Source: Clostridium sp. CX1 (GTDB lineage Bacteria; Bacillota; Clostridia; Clostridiales; Clostridiaceae). Taken from it: a DNA stretch of 64,000 nt. Numbering within the stretch: the first letter of the stretch is position 1; every line of letters begins with the position of its first letter. The stretch spans positions 1 through 64,000 of the forward strand of contig NZ_JAODOO010000010.1 in NCBI RefSeq assembly GCF_025398335.1. Direction: 5' to 3'. A model generated the notes under the pieces. That model had not been told where the DNA came from and did no database searches. It worked only from the letters and a program-made list of their open reading frames with translations. Shown one piece after another: positions 18,273 to 28,013 of the stretch. The position numbers and the translations under genes were made by a program.

Positions 18273-19445
18273 ATGGAACTAGATTTTTTTAAGATGGCTA
18301 AAGAAATTAAGGATGAATTAGTAGAAATAAGAAGAGACTTTCATAAAAATCCAGAGCTTGGTTATGAGGAGCATAGAACCTCAGAAAAGATAAAAGATTT
18401 TCTAAGAAGAGAGGGAATAGAGTTCTCAGAAACTGCTGGAACTGGTGTATGTGCAATAATAAGAGGTAATGGTGAAAAGACAATAGGTATAAGAGGAGAT
18501 ATAGACGCTCTTCCACTGGAAGATAAAAAGGGATGTGCGTATAGTTCTGCAGTAAAAGGAAAAATGCATGCCTGCGGACATGATGCTCACACTACTATAC
18601 TTCTTGGAGTAGGAAAGGTTTTAAATAGGGTTAAAGATAGATTAAATGGAAACATAAAATTACTATTTGAGCCAGCGGAAGAAACTACTGGCGGAGCGCA
18701 GGTTATGATAAAGGAAGGAGTTCTTGAAAGGCCTCATGTAGACAGCGTTATAGGACTACATGTAGATGAGAACATAGAAGTAGGTAAGGTTGGAATTAAG
18801 TGGGGAGTAGTTAACGCTGCATCTAATCCCTTTACTATAAAAATAAAAGGTAGGGGAGCGCATGGGGCACGTCCTCATACTGGAATAGATCCAATAGTTA
18901 TAGGAAGCTCTGTAGTTATGGCTCTTCAAAATATAATAAGCAGGGAGCTTCCTCCAACGGATCCAGCAGTTTTAACAATAGGTTCTTTTCATGGAGGTAC
19001 TGCTCAAAATATAATCCCTGAAGAAGTGGTTATTTCAGGAATTATAAGGACCATGAGAACAGAACATAGAGAATATGTTAAGAAAAGACTTGTGGAAGTG
19101 GTGGAAGGAATAGTTCTCTCTATGAGAGGACAGTGCGAGATAGATATAGAAGAAAGTTACCCATGTCTGTACAATAATGATGATACAGTAAAGACGCTTT
19201 TAAGTTCAGCAGAGAGGGTTATAGGAAAAGAAAATATAAAAATACTAGATAGCCCAAGTATGGGCGTTGAAAGTTTTGCATATTTCTCTATGGAAAGGCC
19301 AGCTGCTTTTTACTATCTAGGCTCTAGAAACGAAAGTAAAGGAATAATACATCCTGCCCATGGAAGTCTATTTGATATTGATGAAGACTGTTTACCTATT
19401 GGTGTAGCAATACAATGTGAAACTGCTTTTAGATTACTTAAATAG
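18273..19445 (+). CDS. M20D-family amidohydrolase (N-acyl amino acid / hippurate hydrolase-like)
   Basis: 390 residues, standard length. Metal-binding residues are visible in HACGHDAH (His99, Cys101, His103) and EPAEETTGGA (Glu pair), with HVDENIEVGKVG and the late His in HPAHGSLFDIDEDCL. The Cys in the metal site marks the M20D branch, which includes IAA-amino acid hydrolases and N-acetyldiaminopimelate deacetylase. A dimerisation domain interrupts the catalytic domain (about 180-290). The substrate cannot be assigned. The ATG at 18273 follows GGAGAG; it lies 66 bp after the FtsA-like gene and could be co-transcribed. Confidence 0.88.
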   Translation: MELDFFKMAKEIKDELVEIRRDFHKNPELGYEEHRTSEKIKDFLRREGIEFSETAGTGVCAIIRGNGEKTIGIRGDIDALPLEDKKGCAYSSAVKGKMHACGHDAHTTILLGVGKVLNRVKDRLNGNIKLLFEPAEETTGGAQVMIKEGVLERPHVDSVIGLHVDENIEVGKVGIKWGVVNAASNPFTIKIKGRGAHGARPHTGIDPIVIGSSVVMALQNIISRELPPTDPAVLTIGSFHGGTAQNIIPEEVVISGIIRTMRTEHREYVKKRLVEVVEGIVLSMRGQCEIDIEESYPCLYNNDDTVKTLLSSAERVIGKENIKILDSPSMGVESFAYFSMERPAAFYYLGSRNESKGIIHPAHGSLFDIDEDCLPIGVAIQCETAFRLLK

Positions 19446-19456
19446 CTTATATAAAT

Positions 19457-19499
19457 AAAAGGCGAGGTAATTTAGTTACTCTAAGTTATCTCGTCTTTT
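19457..19499 (+). terminator. Terminator of the amidohydrolase gene
   Basis: AAAAGGCGAGGTAA pairs with TTATCTCGTCTTTT (one G-U pair), with A/T tails on both sides. Confidence 0.8.
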
Positions 19500-19741
19500 C
19501 TAGCTTTTATGATTTACAAGTAATAGTTGTTGTGAAAATCCTAAATATAAATACAGTAAATGTGTTGCTTTTGGGAATAATAGTAGTATATAATTAGATG
19601 TTGTTAATGTATAAACTGTCAATATGAATATAAAAATGAAGATTGATGTAGAAAAGTAAGCAATCCCCTACAATTTTGTAGTGATGATTTATTCCTTTGA
19701 TTAAAAAAGAACTATCATTAATAAATATAGGAGTGGATTTA

Positions 19742-20701
19742 ATGAGAATAGAGATAGGACCAAATGAAGCAGGTCAGAGATTAGATAAATTTTTAAGAAA
19801 GTGGCTTAAGGACGTACCTTTAAGTGCTATATATAAGAGTATTAGAAAAGGCGATGTAAAAATTAATGGAAAAAAAGCAAAAGAAAAGTACTCTTTAGAG
19901 GAAGGTGACATACTGGAGACTAGAGAAATAGTTACAGAACAAAAGAAGGAAAAGTTCAACAGAATAGAAAATGAATTTTTAAAAGTGATTTACGAAGATG
20001 ATAATATGCTTTTAGTAGAAAAGTGGCCAGGAGTTTTAGTACACTCTGATAGAAAGAATGGAGCTCCTACTCTTACTGATTATGTGCTCTCTTATTTATT
20101 TGATAAGGGTGATTACAGACCAGAAAGTGAAATAACTTTCATACCAGCACCTTGTAATAGATTAGATAGAAATACTTCTGGTATTGTAATTTTTGGAAAG
20201 AATTTTGAGGCTCTAAAGTTATTAAATGAAATGATAAGAGAAAGAAAAATAGAAAAGTATTATCAAGCTGTAGTAAGCGGAAGAATTAAAGATGGCCTAT
20301 ATGAGGCTTATATATCTAAAGATGAAGGAGAGAATATCTCTAAGGTTTTTGAAGAACCAAGAAAAAATACTAAGAAAATATCTACAGATGTTAAAACTAT
20401 TAAGAGTATTGGAACCTTTTCATTAGTAGAATTAGAATTATTAACAGGAAGAAGTCATCAATTAAGAGCTCACTTAAGTCATTTAGGCAATCCTATTGTA
20501 GGAGACAGTAAATATGGAACAGCTAAGTCAAATAGCTTTTTTGTAAATAAGTATGGATTAAACTACCAGTTCTTATATGCATATAAACTAATTTTTAAGG
20601 ATTGTCCGGAAAAGCTAGCTTATATGGAAAATAAAACTATTGCAGCAGCGTTGCCACCAGTACTCAAAAAGATCAAAAAGGATCTATTTGATAAGTTTTA
20701 A
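19742..20701 (+). CDS. RluA-family pseudouridine synthase
   Basis: 319 residues. An N-terminal S4 RNA-binding domain (about 11-65: RLDKFLRKWL, GDVKINGKKA) precedes the catalytic domain. The catalytic Asp142 lies in NRLDRNTSGIVIFGKN, the RluA signature, and GRSHQLRAHLSHLGNPIVGD gives the conserved C-terminal motif. It would isomerise uridines in 23S rRNA. RluC- or RluD-type specificity cannot be told apart by eye. The ATG at 19742 has an AGGAGTGG site and starts at the usual S4 boundary; upstream in-frame codons lack a site. Confidence 0.9.
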   Translation: MRIEIGPNEAGQRLDKFLRKWLKDVPLSAIYKSIRKGDVKINGKKAKEKYSLEEGDILETREIVTEQKKEKFNRIENEFLKVIYEDDNMLLVEKWPGVLVHSDRKNGAPTLTDYVLSYLFDKGDYRPESEITFIPAPCNRLDRNTSGIVIFGKNFEALKLLNEMIRERKIEKYYQAVVSGRIKDGLYEAYISKDEGENISKVFEEPRKNTKKISTDVKTIKSIGTFSLVELELLTGRSHQLRAHLSHLGNPIVGDSKYGTAKSNSFFVNKYGLNYQFLYAYKLIFKDCPEKLAYMENKTIAAALPPVLKKIKKDLFDKF

Positions 20702-20781
20702 AATTTCTCAAGAACAGATGCTTTAAAGGTAGTAAATATAGAAAATTAATATTAGTGATATAATAGTGTATGAAAGTCATA

Positions 20782-20790
20782 TGTTATAAT
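20782..20790 (+). promoter_or_regulatory. Extended -10 of the flippase gene
   Basis: TGT-TATAAT (-10 hexamer 20785-20790) lies 39 bp before the flippase start. There is no clear -35 element, as is usual for extended -10 promoters. Confidence 0.45.
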
Positions 20791-20829
20791 ATCATGCACT
20801 ATTAAGGTTGTGTATAGGGAGTTTTTATT

Positions 20830-22437
20830 ATGAAGGAACAATCAACCACCAGAGGATTTGCTATATTATCTGCGGCAACTATGATGGTGAAGATTTTATC
20901 TTTACTTTACATACCATTTTTGAGATTAATAATAGGCGATGAAGGGTATGGAATATATGGCGCTTCTTACCAAGTATATGCTTTTGTGTTTGTTTTAACG
21001 AATTCTGGTATACCAGTAGCCATATCTAAGCTTATTTCAGAACTTACTGCGGTAAGAAATTATAAAGATGCTGTAAAAGGCTTTAAAATAGCAAGATTTA
21101 TTCTGCTAGCTATAGGGATTTTGATGGCTAGCTTGCTGCTTATTTTTGCAGAACCTTTAGCAAGAGCTGTCCATTATAATAAGGCCTATTTGCCAATTTT
21201 GACACTAGCACCGGCAGTTTTATTTACATCAATTGCTTCTGCTTATAGAGGATATTTTCAAGGAAGAGGAAATATGACTCCTACAGCAGTTTCGCAGGTT
21301 ATAGAGCAGGTAACAAATACTGTTTTTGGACTGATTTTTGCTCTATACCTCTTAAAATATGGTGTAGAAGCTAGCTATGCTGGACCGCCGATAGGTACTT
21401 CACTAGGAGCCCTTGCCTCTGCAACTTTCTTAATATTCTACTATGAAAGAAACAAAACCTTTAGAGTCCCTAAAGGATACCTAAATGAGGATAACAGAAG
21501 ACTTACTACTAAAGCATTAGTAAGAAGAATAATAAAATATGGAATTCCTATAACTGTTTCTGTAGGAATGACCTATGCTGGTAACATAGTAGATTTGTAT
21601 AATACAAAGGTTAGACTTATGGCAGGGGGAGTACCTGAAGTTCAGGCTACAATACTATATGGGTTTTTAACTAAATATCAACAGTTATTGAATGTGCCAA
21701 TAGCTATTATATCTTCATTATCTATGGCTATTTTACCGGCAATATCTGCAGCAGTTGCTGTTGGGGATAGAGATAGAGTAAAAGGTAATATTAACTATTC
21801 GCTTAAGCTTTGCTTTCTAATTGCAGTACCTTGTGCCGTTGGACTGGCTGTTTTAAGTGATCCAGTATTCCAAATGCTTAAATTTGGAGGAGGATCCTAC
21901 ATTATGGCATATGGATCTATTGTACTTATATTGATGTCTGTTATGCAGATTCAGACTACAATTCTTCAAAGCATAGGAAAGCTTTATACTGCAACCTTGT
22001 ATTCAGTGTTAGGTATAGTTTGTAAGATTATTGCTAATTATTTTTTAATAGCAATTCCAAGTGTAAATATATTAGGAGCTGTTGGTGGAAGTGTGATAGG
22101 CTTTGCAATTCCAATAATTCTAAATCATAGAATAATAATAAAATCCCTAGGAGTAAGACTAGGACTTCTAAGGCATTCTGTTAAACCGGTTATTGCGTCA
22201 GCTATCATGGCTGCCATAATCTTTATTGTACGTTATGAGATTGGTGGTTTCCTTGGATTAGTTACTAAAGGGTATGTGGTTAACGTGATACTAACGACGG
22301 TTTCTATCATTATAGGAATGCTTGCTTACCTGGTAGCATTGATGATTACTGGAGGAATAAGAAAAGAAGATTTAGAAACTATGCCTCGAAAGCTAGTAAG
22401 ACTAATTCCTGGTTTTGTCATGAAGAGAATAAGATAA
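20830..22437 (+). CDS. MurJ/SpoVB-family lipid-linked oligosaccharide flippase (YtgP-like)
   Basis: 535 residues with about 14 transmembrane helices, a MOP-superfamily layout. The N-terminal TRGFAILSAATMMVKILSLL, GDEGYGIYGASYQVY and NSGIPVAISKLISEL match the SpoVB/YtgP family of Firmicutes, whose members flip lipid II or related carriers across the membrane. A conserved Arg-rich loop (FQGRGNMTPTAVSQVIEQ) is present. It is a single gene with its own promoter and a strong terminator. A second family member lies about 9 kb away, so one may serve vegetative and one sporulation peptidoglycan; which is which is inference. Confidence 0.88.
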   Translation: MKEQSTTRGFAILSAATMMVKILSLLYIPFLRLIIGDEGYGIYGASYQVYAFVFVLTNSGIPVAISKLISELTAVRNYKDAVKGFKIARFILLAIGILMASLLLIFAEPLARAVHYNKAYLPILTLAPAVLFTSIASAYRGYFQGRGNMTPTAVSQVIEQVTNTVFGLIFALYLLKYGVEASYAGPPIGTSLGALASATFLIFYYERNKTFRVPKGYLNEDNRRLTTKALVRRIIKYGIPITVSVGMTYAGNIVDLYNTKVRLMAGGVPEVQATILYGFLTKYQQLLNVPIAIISSLSMAILPAISAAVAVGDRDRVKGNINYSLKLCFLIAVPCAVGLAVLSDPVFQMLKFGGGSYIMAYGSIVLILMSVMQIQTTILQSIGKLYTATLYSVLGIVCKIIANYFLIAIPSVNILGAVGGSVIGFAIPIILNHRIIIKSLGVRLGLLRHSVKPVIASAIMAAIIFIVRYEIGGFLGLVTKGYVVNVILTTVSIIIGMLAYLVALMITGGIRKEDLETMPRKLVRLIPGFVMKRIR

Positions 22438-22438
22438 G

Positions 22439-22474
22439 AAAGGTTGATGATAACGAAAGTTATCGTCAACCTTT
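22439..22474. terminator. Terminator with GAAA tetraloop
   Basis: AAAGGTTGATGATAAC, loop GAAA, GTTATCGTCAACCTTT (one G-U pair). Strong for the flippase gene; A/T flanks suggest it also serves the convergent GGDEF gene. Confidence 0.9.
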
Positions 22475-22498
22475 TATATTTATATAATCGCTGTTATC

Positions 22499-23389
22499 TT
22501 AAAATACAACTTTGTTTCTTCCGCCTTTTTTAGCTTCATAGAGCTTTATATCTGCTTCATTCAAAAAGCTATCTACATCAATATTTTGACCCAATATGGT
22601 CTTAATGCCGAAGCTGGCAGTGATATGAATTTTTTTATTTTCCCAGCATATTTCTATGGTTTCTAGTGTTTTTCGCATTCTTTCAGCAACCTTAACTGCA
22701 GTATCTATATTTGTATTTTTTAAACATACAATAAACTCTTCACCTCCATAACGAGCAATCCAGTCAGAATTTTTCCTTATACAGTTTGAAAAAGATCTAG
22801 CAGCAGCCTTGAGAATCCTATCACCTAGTACATGTCCATAAGTATCATTTACTTTTTTAAAATAATCTAAATCAATCATTATTATTGATAAAGGTTCTTT
22901 ATTTTCAGAGCTTAGTTTAATCTCCGTAGGCAGTCTTTCGTTTAAGAACCTTTTATTAAACACTTCTGTTAGTGGATCTTGAACAATTAAATTGTTTAAG
23001 TTATTTACTATATTATAGATTGTGTCTGCGTTCTTATTGTCTATTTTTTCTATTATGCCACTACAGGTGACATCCTTTAATAGTTCAATTACGACTCTTC
23101 TATTCCTTATATCTACAGGGATAGCTGTAAGCATATATAACTTTTTCCCATCATAATCTACTTTATCAAAGGACTTATTTTCATTATAAGCTCTTATAGA
23201 GACACAATTATTGCAGGCTTTATTTTTATTCCACAGACAGTGGCAAGAAGATAGAGGGCTTAGTTTTCCAGAAGATAAGTCTAAAACCTGTTTCTTTACA
23301 GGATCTATTATTCTCACAATGTCATAAAGCATTTTAAATATACCCATATTTTCAACAAGTAATTCTAGAGTAATATTTTTATAATCCAT
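22499..23389 (-). CDS. GGDEF diguanylate cyclase with N-terminal Cys-motif sensor domain
   Basis: 296 residues, no transmembrane helix. A PAS-like domain (about 1-115) carries C49-x-C51-x7-C59-x2-C62, a spacing that could bind a metal or cluster. A short helical linker leads to the GGDEF domain (about 138-296) with an intact GGEEF active site (215-219), so it should make c-di-GMP. The product-inhibition I-site is degenerate: D209 is present but Lys206 stands where the RxxD Arg should be. No receiver or EAL domain is fused. Start ATG at 23389 has a weak upstream ribosome site. Confidence 0.88.
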   Translation of the reverse strand: MDYKNITLELLVENMGIFKMLYDIVRIIDPVKKQVLDLSSGKLSPLSSCHCLWNKNKACNNCVSIRAYNENKSFDKVDYDGKKLYMLTAIPVDIRNRRVVIELLKDVTCSGIIEKIDNKNADTIYNIVNNLNNLIVQDPLTEVFNKRFLNERLPTEIKLSSENKEPLSIIMIDLDYFKKVNDTYGHVLGDRILKAAARSFSNCIRKNSDWIARYGGEEFIVCLKNTNIDTAVKVAERMRKTLETIEICWENKKIHITASFGIKTILGQNIDVDSFLNEADIKLYEAKKGGRNKVVF

Positions 23390-23542
23390 TGAATCAATCC
23401 TTTATTTAATTATTATCTATTTATTTATATTCTACAGCATTTGCTTCATTTTATAAATAGAAAAACAGTAATATTTGTCGTATTTTGTACATAAATAAGC
23501 TATTATATAAGTCTGCAATTGTATTTATTGATAATCTAATAA

Positions 23543-23551
23543 TGCTATAAT
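23543..23551 (+). promoter_or_regulatory. Extended -10 promoter of the hsd operon
   Basis: TGC-TATAAT (-10 at 23546-23551) lies about 42 bp before hsdR. An overlapping TTGATA-17-TAAAAT (23528-23556) is an alternative reading. Confidence 0.5.
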
Positions 23552-23592
23552 AAAATTGTAATATAAGTCTTATAGATAAGGAGAGAGGTAAG

Positions 23593-26343
23593 GTGGCATA
23601 CCAAAGTGAGGCTGAGTTAGAAAAACAATTAGTAGATCAATTGGTAAATCAAGGATATGACAAAGTTAGTATAGTTAATGAAGAAGAATTAACTAAAAAT
23701 TTTAGAATTCAGTTATATAAGCATAATGAGAAAAGTTTAAATGGAATACCCTTTACAGATAAGGAGTTTGAAAGAGTACTTAGGCAGCTAGAAGGTAAGA
23801 GTGTATTTCAAAGTGCAAAGATATTAAGAGATAAATTTATACTAGAACGTGAAGATGGTTCAGAAGTATATATTGAATTTTTTGACACAAAATCATGGTG
23901 TCAAAATAGATTTCAAGTTGCTGCCCAAACTACAGTAGTTGGTAAATATACTAATCGTTATGATGTAACTTTATTAATTAATGGATTACCTCTTATTCAA
24001 ATAGAATTAAAACGTAGGGGATTGGATTTAAAAGAGGCATTTAATCAAATAGAACGTTATAGAAAACATTCTTATCAAGGACTATATAGATATATTCAAG
24101 TTTTTGTTGTAAGTAATGGCGTTGATACAAAGTATTTTGCCAATACTGATAGAGAACTTCTGTATAGTCATACCTTTTTCTGGACTGATGAAAATAATAT
24201 AAGAATCAGCAACCTAAAGGATTTTGCGTTAACCTTTTTAGAGAAATGTCATATATCAAAAGTTGTTGCAAGATATATGGTACTAAATGATACGGAAAAG
24301 ATACTAATGGTGATGAGGCCATATCAAATATTTGCTGTGGAAGCTCTTGTAAAAAGAGCCTTTGAAACTAACAATAACGGGTATATATGGCATACAACTG
24401 GAAGTGGTAAAACCCTAACTTCTTTTAAGGCCAGTCAAATTTTAGCTAACGAACCTAGTATAAATAAAGTATTTTTTCTTGTAGATCGTAAGGACTTAGA
24501 CAGCCAAACTATTGCTGAATTTAATAAATTTGAGGAGAATTCTGTAGATACAACAGATAAGACAAGTACCCTTATAAATCAAATAAGGGATATCACCAAA
24601 TCGTTGATAGTAACCACTATACAGAAGATGTCAAATGCAATAAATTCAGCACAATATCAATCTATTATGGAAAAATATAAGAATGAAAAAGTAATTTTTA
24701 TAATAGATGAATGTCATAGATCACAATTTGGAGATATGCATAAAGCCATAAACAAGCACTTTAAAAATGCACAATATTTCGGCTTTACAGGAACACCTCG
24801 TTTTGAGGAAAATAAGAGCCAGGATGGCAGAGTTACAGCAGATTTGTTTGAAAAATGTCTTCATAGCTACCTTATTAAAGATGCTATAAGCGATGGAAAT
24901 GTTCTAGGATTCTCTATTGAGTATGTTAAAACCTTTGATGGACAATTTGATGAGGAAGATGATACTAGGGTTAAAACTATTGATACTAATGAAGTGTACA
25001 TGAGTGAGGAACGTATTTCATTAATAGTAAATCACATTATTAAAAATCATTCCTTAAAGACGAGAAATAAAGAGTACACAGCAATACTTACCGTTGAAAG
25101 TATTAAAGCTCTTATCAAATACTATGATAAATTTAACGAACTAGATTCTGATTTAAGGATAGCAGGTATATTTACCTTCAGTGCAAATGAAGAAAGTGAA
25201 GGCATGGATGAACATTCCAGAGATAGTTTAGAAAGAATGATTCAGCACTACAATGGTATTTTCGACACAAACTATTCAACAGATGTTTTTTCAAGCTACT
25301 TTGCAGATGTATCTAAAAGGGTGAAAACAGCCCAGATTGATGTATTGATAGTAGTCAATATGTTTTTAACTGGCTTTGATAGCAAGACACTAAACACTTT
25401 ATATGTAGATAAAAATTTAAAGTATCATGATTTACTTCAAGCTTTTTCAAGAACAAATAGAGTTGAAAAATCTACAAAACCCTATGGGAATATAGTATGC
25501 TATAGAAATCTAAAGAAAAATACTGATGATGCTATATGCCTATTTTCCCAAACTGAAAATACAGATACAGTACTAATGGAAAGTTATGATTACTATTTAA
25601 ATATATTTGATGAAGAGTTAAAGAAATTATACAAAATTGTATCAAATCCAAGCGATGTTGATTCACTTAAAGGAGAGGAAGAAAAGAAAAATTTTATAAT
25701 AGCCTTTAGAGAACTATCTAAAGTTCTTCTGAAATTACAGACCTTTACAAACTTTAAGTTTACAGAAGAAAATCTAGGTATTAGTGAGCAAAAATATCAA
25801 GATTTTAAAAGCAAATATTTTTTAATTTATGATTCTGTAAGACGTAGCGAAGATGATAAAGTTTCTATTTTGTCAGATATTGATTTCGGAATTGAACTTA
25901 TGCATACAGACAAGATTAACGTTAGCTACATAATGAATCTAATAAGAAATATTAATATTGATGATAAAGAGAAAATGGAAAAAGATATTAGTCATATTAT
26001 CACTGAACTGGATAGAGCAGATAACCAGGAATTAAGATTAAAGGTGGATTTATTAAAATCCTTTTTACACAAAGTAGTGCCTAATCTTACAGCAGAAGAT
26101 TCTATAGATGAAGCTTATAGTGAATTTGAAGATATAAAAAGAAAAGAGGAGATTAATCAGTTTTCTCATGAAGTAGGATTAGATTCGGATTTAATAAAAG
26201 AACATATAGCAGAGTATGAGTATAGTGGATTATTAAACCATGAAGAAATAAGCGATAAGGTTATAGCTCCTCTATTGAAAAAGAGAAAGATCCTAAAAAA
26301 AATAAAGGATTTTATTGTGGAGCATGTTGAGAAGTACGAATAG
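23593..26343 (+). CDS. hsdR: Type I restriction-modification system, restriction/translocase subunit R
   Basis: 916 residues. The N-terminal nuclease domain has D124 and E138-x-K140 (PD-(D/E)xK). The SF2 translocase follows, with Walker A TGSGKT (269-274), DECH box (372-375), FTGTPR (motif III) and a motif VI region QAFSRTNRV. The C-terminal helical part (about 750-916) is charged and would bind the M2S core. The start is a GTG behind GGAGAGAGG. The complex cuts unmodified DNA far from its recognition site after ATP-driven translocation. All key motifs are intact and no frameshift is seen. Confidence 0.95.
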   Translation: MAYQSEAELEKQLVDQLVNQGYDKVSIVNEEELTKNFRIQLYKHNEKSLNGIPFTDKEFERVLRQLEGKSVFQSAKILRDKFILEREDGSEVYIEFFDTKSWCQNRFQVAAQTTVVGKYTNRYDVTLLINGLPLIQIELKRRGLDLKEAFNQIERYRKHSYQGLYRYIQVFVVSNGVDTKYFANTDRELLYSHTFFWTDENNIRISNLKDFALTFLEKCHISKVVARYMVLNDTEKILMVMRPYQIFAVEALVKRAFETNNNGYIWHTTGSGKTLTSFKASQILANEPSINKVFFLVDRKDLDSQTIAEFNKFEENSVDTTDKTSTLINQIRDITKSLIVTTIQKMSNAINSAQYQSIMEKYKNEKVIFIIDECHRSQFGDMHKAINKHFKNAQYFGFTGTPRFEENKSQDGRVTADLFEKCLHSYLIKDAISDGNVLGFSIEYVKTFDGQFDEEDDTRVKTIDTNEVYMSEERISLIVNHIIKNHSLKTRNKEYTAILTVESIKALIKYYDKFNELDSDLRIAGIFTFSANEESEGMDEHSRDSLERMIQHYNGIFDTNYSTDVFSSYFADVSKRVKTAQIDVLIVVNMFLTGFDSKTLNTLYVDKNLKYHDLLQAFSRTNRVEKSTKPYGNIVCYRNLKKNTDDAICLFSQTENTDTVLMESYDYYLNIFDEELKKLYKIVSNPSDVDSLKGEEEKKNFIIAFRELSKVLLKLQTFTNFKFTEENLGISEQKYQDFKSKYFLIYDSVRRSEDDKVSILSDIDFGIELMHTDKINVSYIMNLIRNINIDDKEKMEKDISHIITELDRADNQELRLKVDLLKSFLHKVVPNLTAEDSIDEAYSEFEDIKRKEEINQFSHEVGLDSDLIKEHIAEYEYSGLLNHEEISDKVIAPLLKKRKILKKIKDFIVEHVEKYE

Positions 26344-26458
26344 TTAAGATTACTTGTAGTATTAAATCAATTAATTCATGATTCTTGAATATTGAAGAAG
26401 TAGTGGCGTAATAACTAGAAAAAAATTCAACAGTTAATAAACTAAAGGAGGAACAATA

Positions 26459-28000
26459 ATGACAGTAAGTGAAAAGCAGCAGGAGCAGCAATCAAATTTG
26501 CATACAAGATTATGGGCAATTGCAAATGATTTAAGAGGTAATATGGAGGCTAATGAATTTAAAAATTATATATTAGGACTTATATTCTATCGATATCTTT
26601 CAGAAAAAGTAGAAGGAAGAGCGGAAAGTCTTCTAGCTGAGGACAATATTTCCTATATAGAAGCTTGGGAAAATGATGAATATAGAGAGGCCCTTCAAGA
26701 GGAGTTACTAAGCCAAATTGGATATTTCATTGAACCAAAATACTTATTTTCCTCTTTAAAGAAAGCTATTGAAGAGGGGAATTTTGACATCGAAATGCTT
26801 CAAGGTGCTGTAAATGATATTACAGAATCTACTATAGGCCAAGAGAGTCAAGAGGATTTTGATCACTTATTTGATGACATGGATTTAACCTCTACTAAGC
26901 TTGGAAGAGATGTTAAAAGCCGTTCAAAACTTATTGCAAAGGTTATGGGAAACATAGCAGAGATACCTTTTAGTCATGAGGATACAGAAATTGATGTACT
27001 TGGAGATGCCTATGAATTTCTTATATCTCAATTTGCTGCAAATGCGGGAAAGAAAGCAGGAGAATTCTATACGCCACAACAGGTGTCTAAAATATTAGCA
27101 AAGCTGGTTACAGTAGGGAAAAAAGACTTAAAGAATGTGTATGACCCAGCCTGCGGTTCTGGTTCTCTGCTTTTAAGAGTTGCAAAGGAGGCAAAGGTAC
27201 GTAAATTCTATGGACAGGAACTAACTTCCACAACCTACAATTTAGCTCGTATGAATATGCTGCTTCATGATGTATCTTATCAAAATTTTGATATTAGAAA
27301 CGATGATACCTTAGAGCACCCAAGACATATAGAACTGAGATTTGATGCTATCGTAGCAAATCCTCCTTACTCAGCAAATTGGAGTGCTGACGATAAATTT
27401 TTGGATGATGAAAGATTTAGTGCCTATGGAAAATTAGCGCCGAAATCCAAAGCAGACTATGCATTTATTCAGCACATGATTTACCAGTTAGATGATAAGG
27501 GAACAATGGCTGTAGTGCTACCTCATGGTGTGCTATTTAGAGGAGCATCTGAAGGAATTATTAGAAAGTATTTAATAGAAAAAAATTATTTGGATACTGT
27601 AATTGGATTGCCTTCTAACATATTTTTTGGTACATCAATACCAACAGTAATTTTAGTATTTAAAAAATGTCGTGAAAATAGTGAAAATGTTTTGTTTATA
27701 GATGCCTCTAGCAACTTTGAGAAGGGTAAAAACCAGAATTTGCTTAGGGATGAAGATGTGGAAAAAATACTTTTAACTTATGCAGAAAGGAAAGTGGTTG
27801 ATAAATATTCCTATGTTGCAACTTTAAAAGAAATTGAGCAAAATGACTATAATTTAAATATTCCAAGATATGTAGATACCTCTGAAGAAGAAGAGCCTAT
27901 TGATGTGAAAAAGGTTAAGGCTGAGGTTGAAAAACTTGATGAGGAAATTAAGGGCATTGACAGTCAACTAGAGTTGCTTTTAAGGCAATTAGGAATATAA
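26459..28000 (+). CDS. hsdM: Type I restriction-modification system, N6-adenine methyltransferase subunit M
   Basis: 513 residues. The N-terminal helical domain (1-170) is followed by the methylase core: KAGEFYTP (199-206), motif I DPACGSG (229-235) for S-adenosylmethionine and motif IV NPPY (301-304) for the target adenine. A coiled coil near the C terminus (EVEKLDEEIKGIDSQLELL) would contact HsdS. It follows hsdR by 115 bp with a strong AAGGAGGAACAAT site, and precedes hsdS by 13 bp. Confidence 0.96.
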   Translation: MTVSEKQQEQQSNLHTRLWAIANDLRGNMEANEFKNYILGLIFYRYLSEKVEGRAESLLAEDNISYIEAWENDEYREALQEELLSQIGYFIEPKYLFSSLKKAIEEGNFDIEMLQGAVNDITESTIGQESQEDFDHLFDDMDLTSTKLGRDVKSRSKLIAKVMGNIAEIPFSHEDTEIDVLGDAYEFLISQFAANAGKKAGEFYTPQQVSKILAKLVTVGKKDLKNVYDPACGSGSLLLRVAKEAKVRKFYGQELTSTTYNLARMNMLLHDVSYQNFDIRNDDTLEHPRHIELRFDAIVANPPYSANWSADDKFLDDERFSAYGKLAPKSKADYAFIQHMIYQLDDKGTMAVVLPHGVLFRGASEGIIRKYLIEKNYLDTVIGLPSNIFFGTSIPTVILVFKKCRENSENVLFIDASSNFEKGKNQNLLRDEDVEKILLTYAERKVVDKYSYVATLKEIEQNDYNLNIPRYVDTSEEEEPIDVKKVKAEVEKLDEEIKGIDSQLELLLRQLGI

Positions 28001-28013
28001 GGAGGTGCATAAG

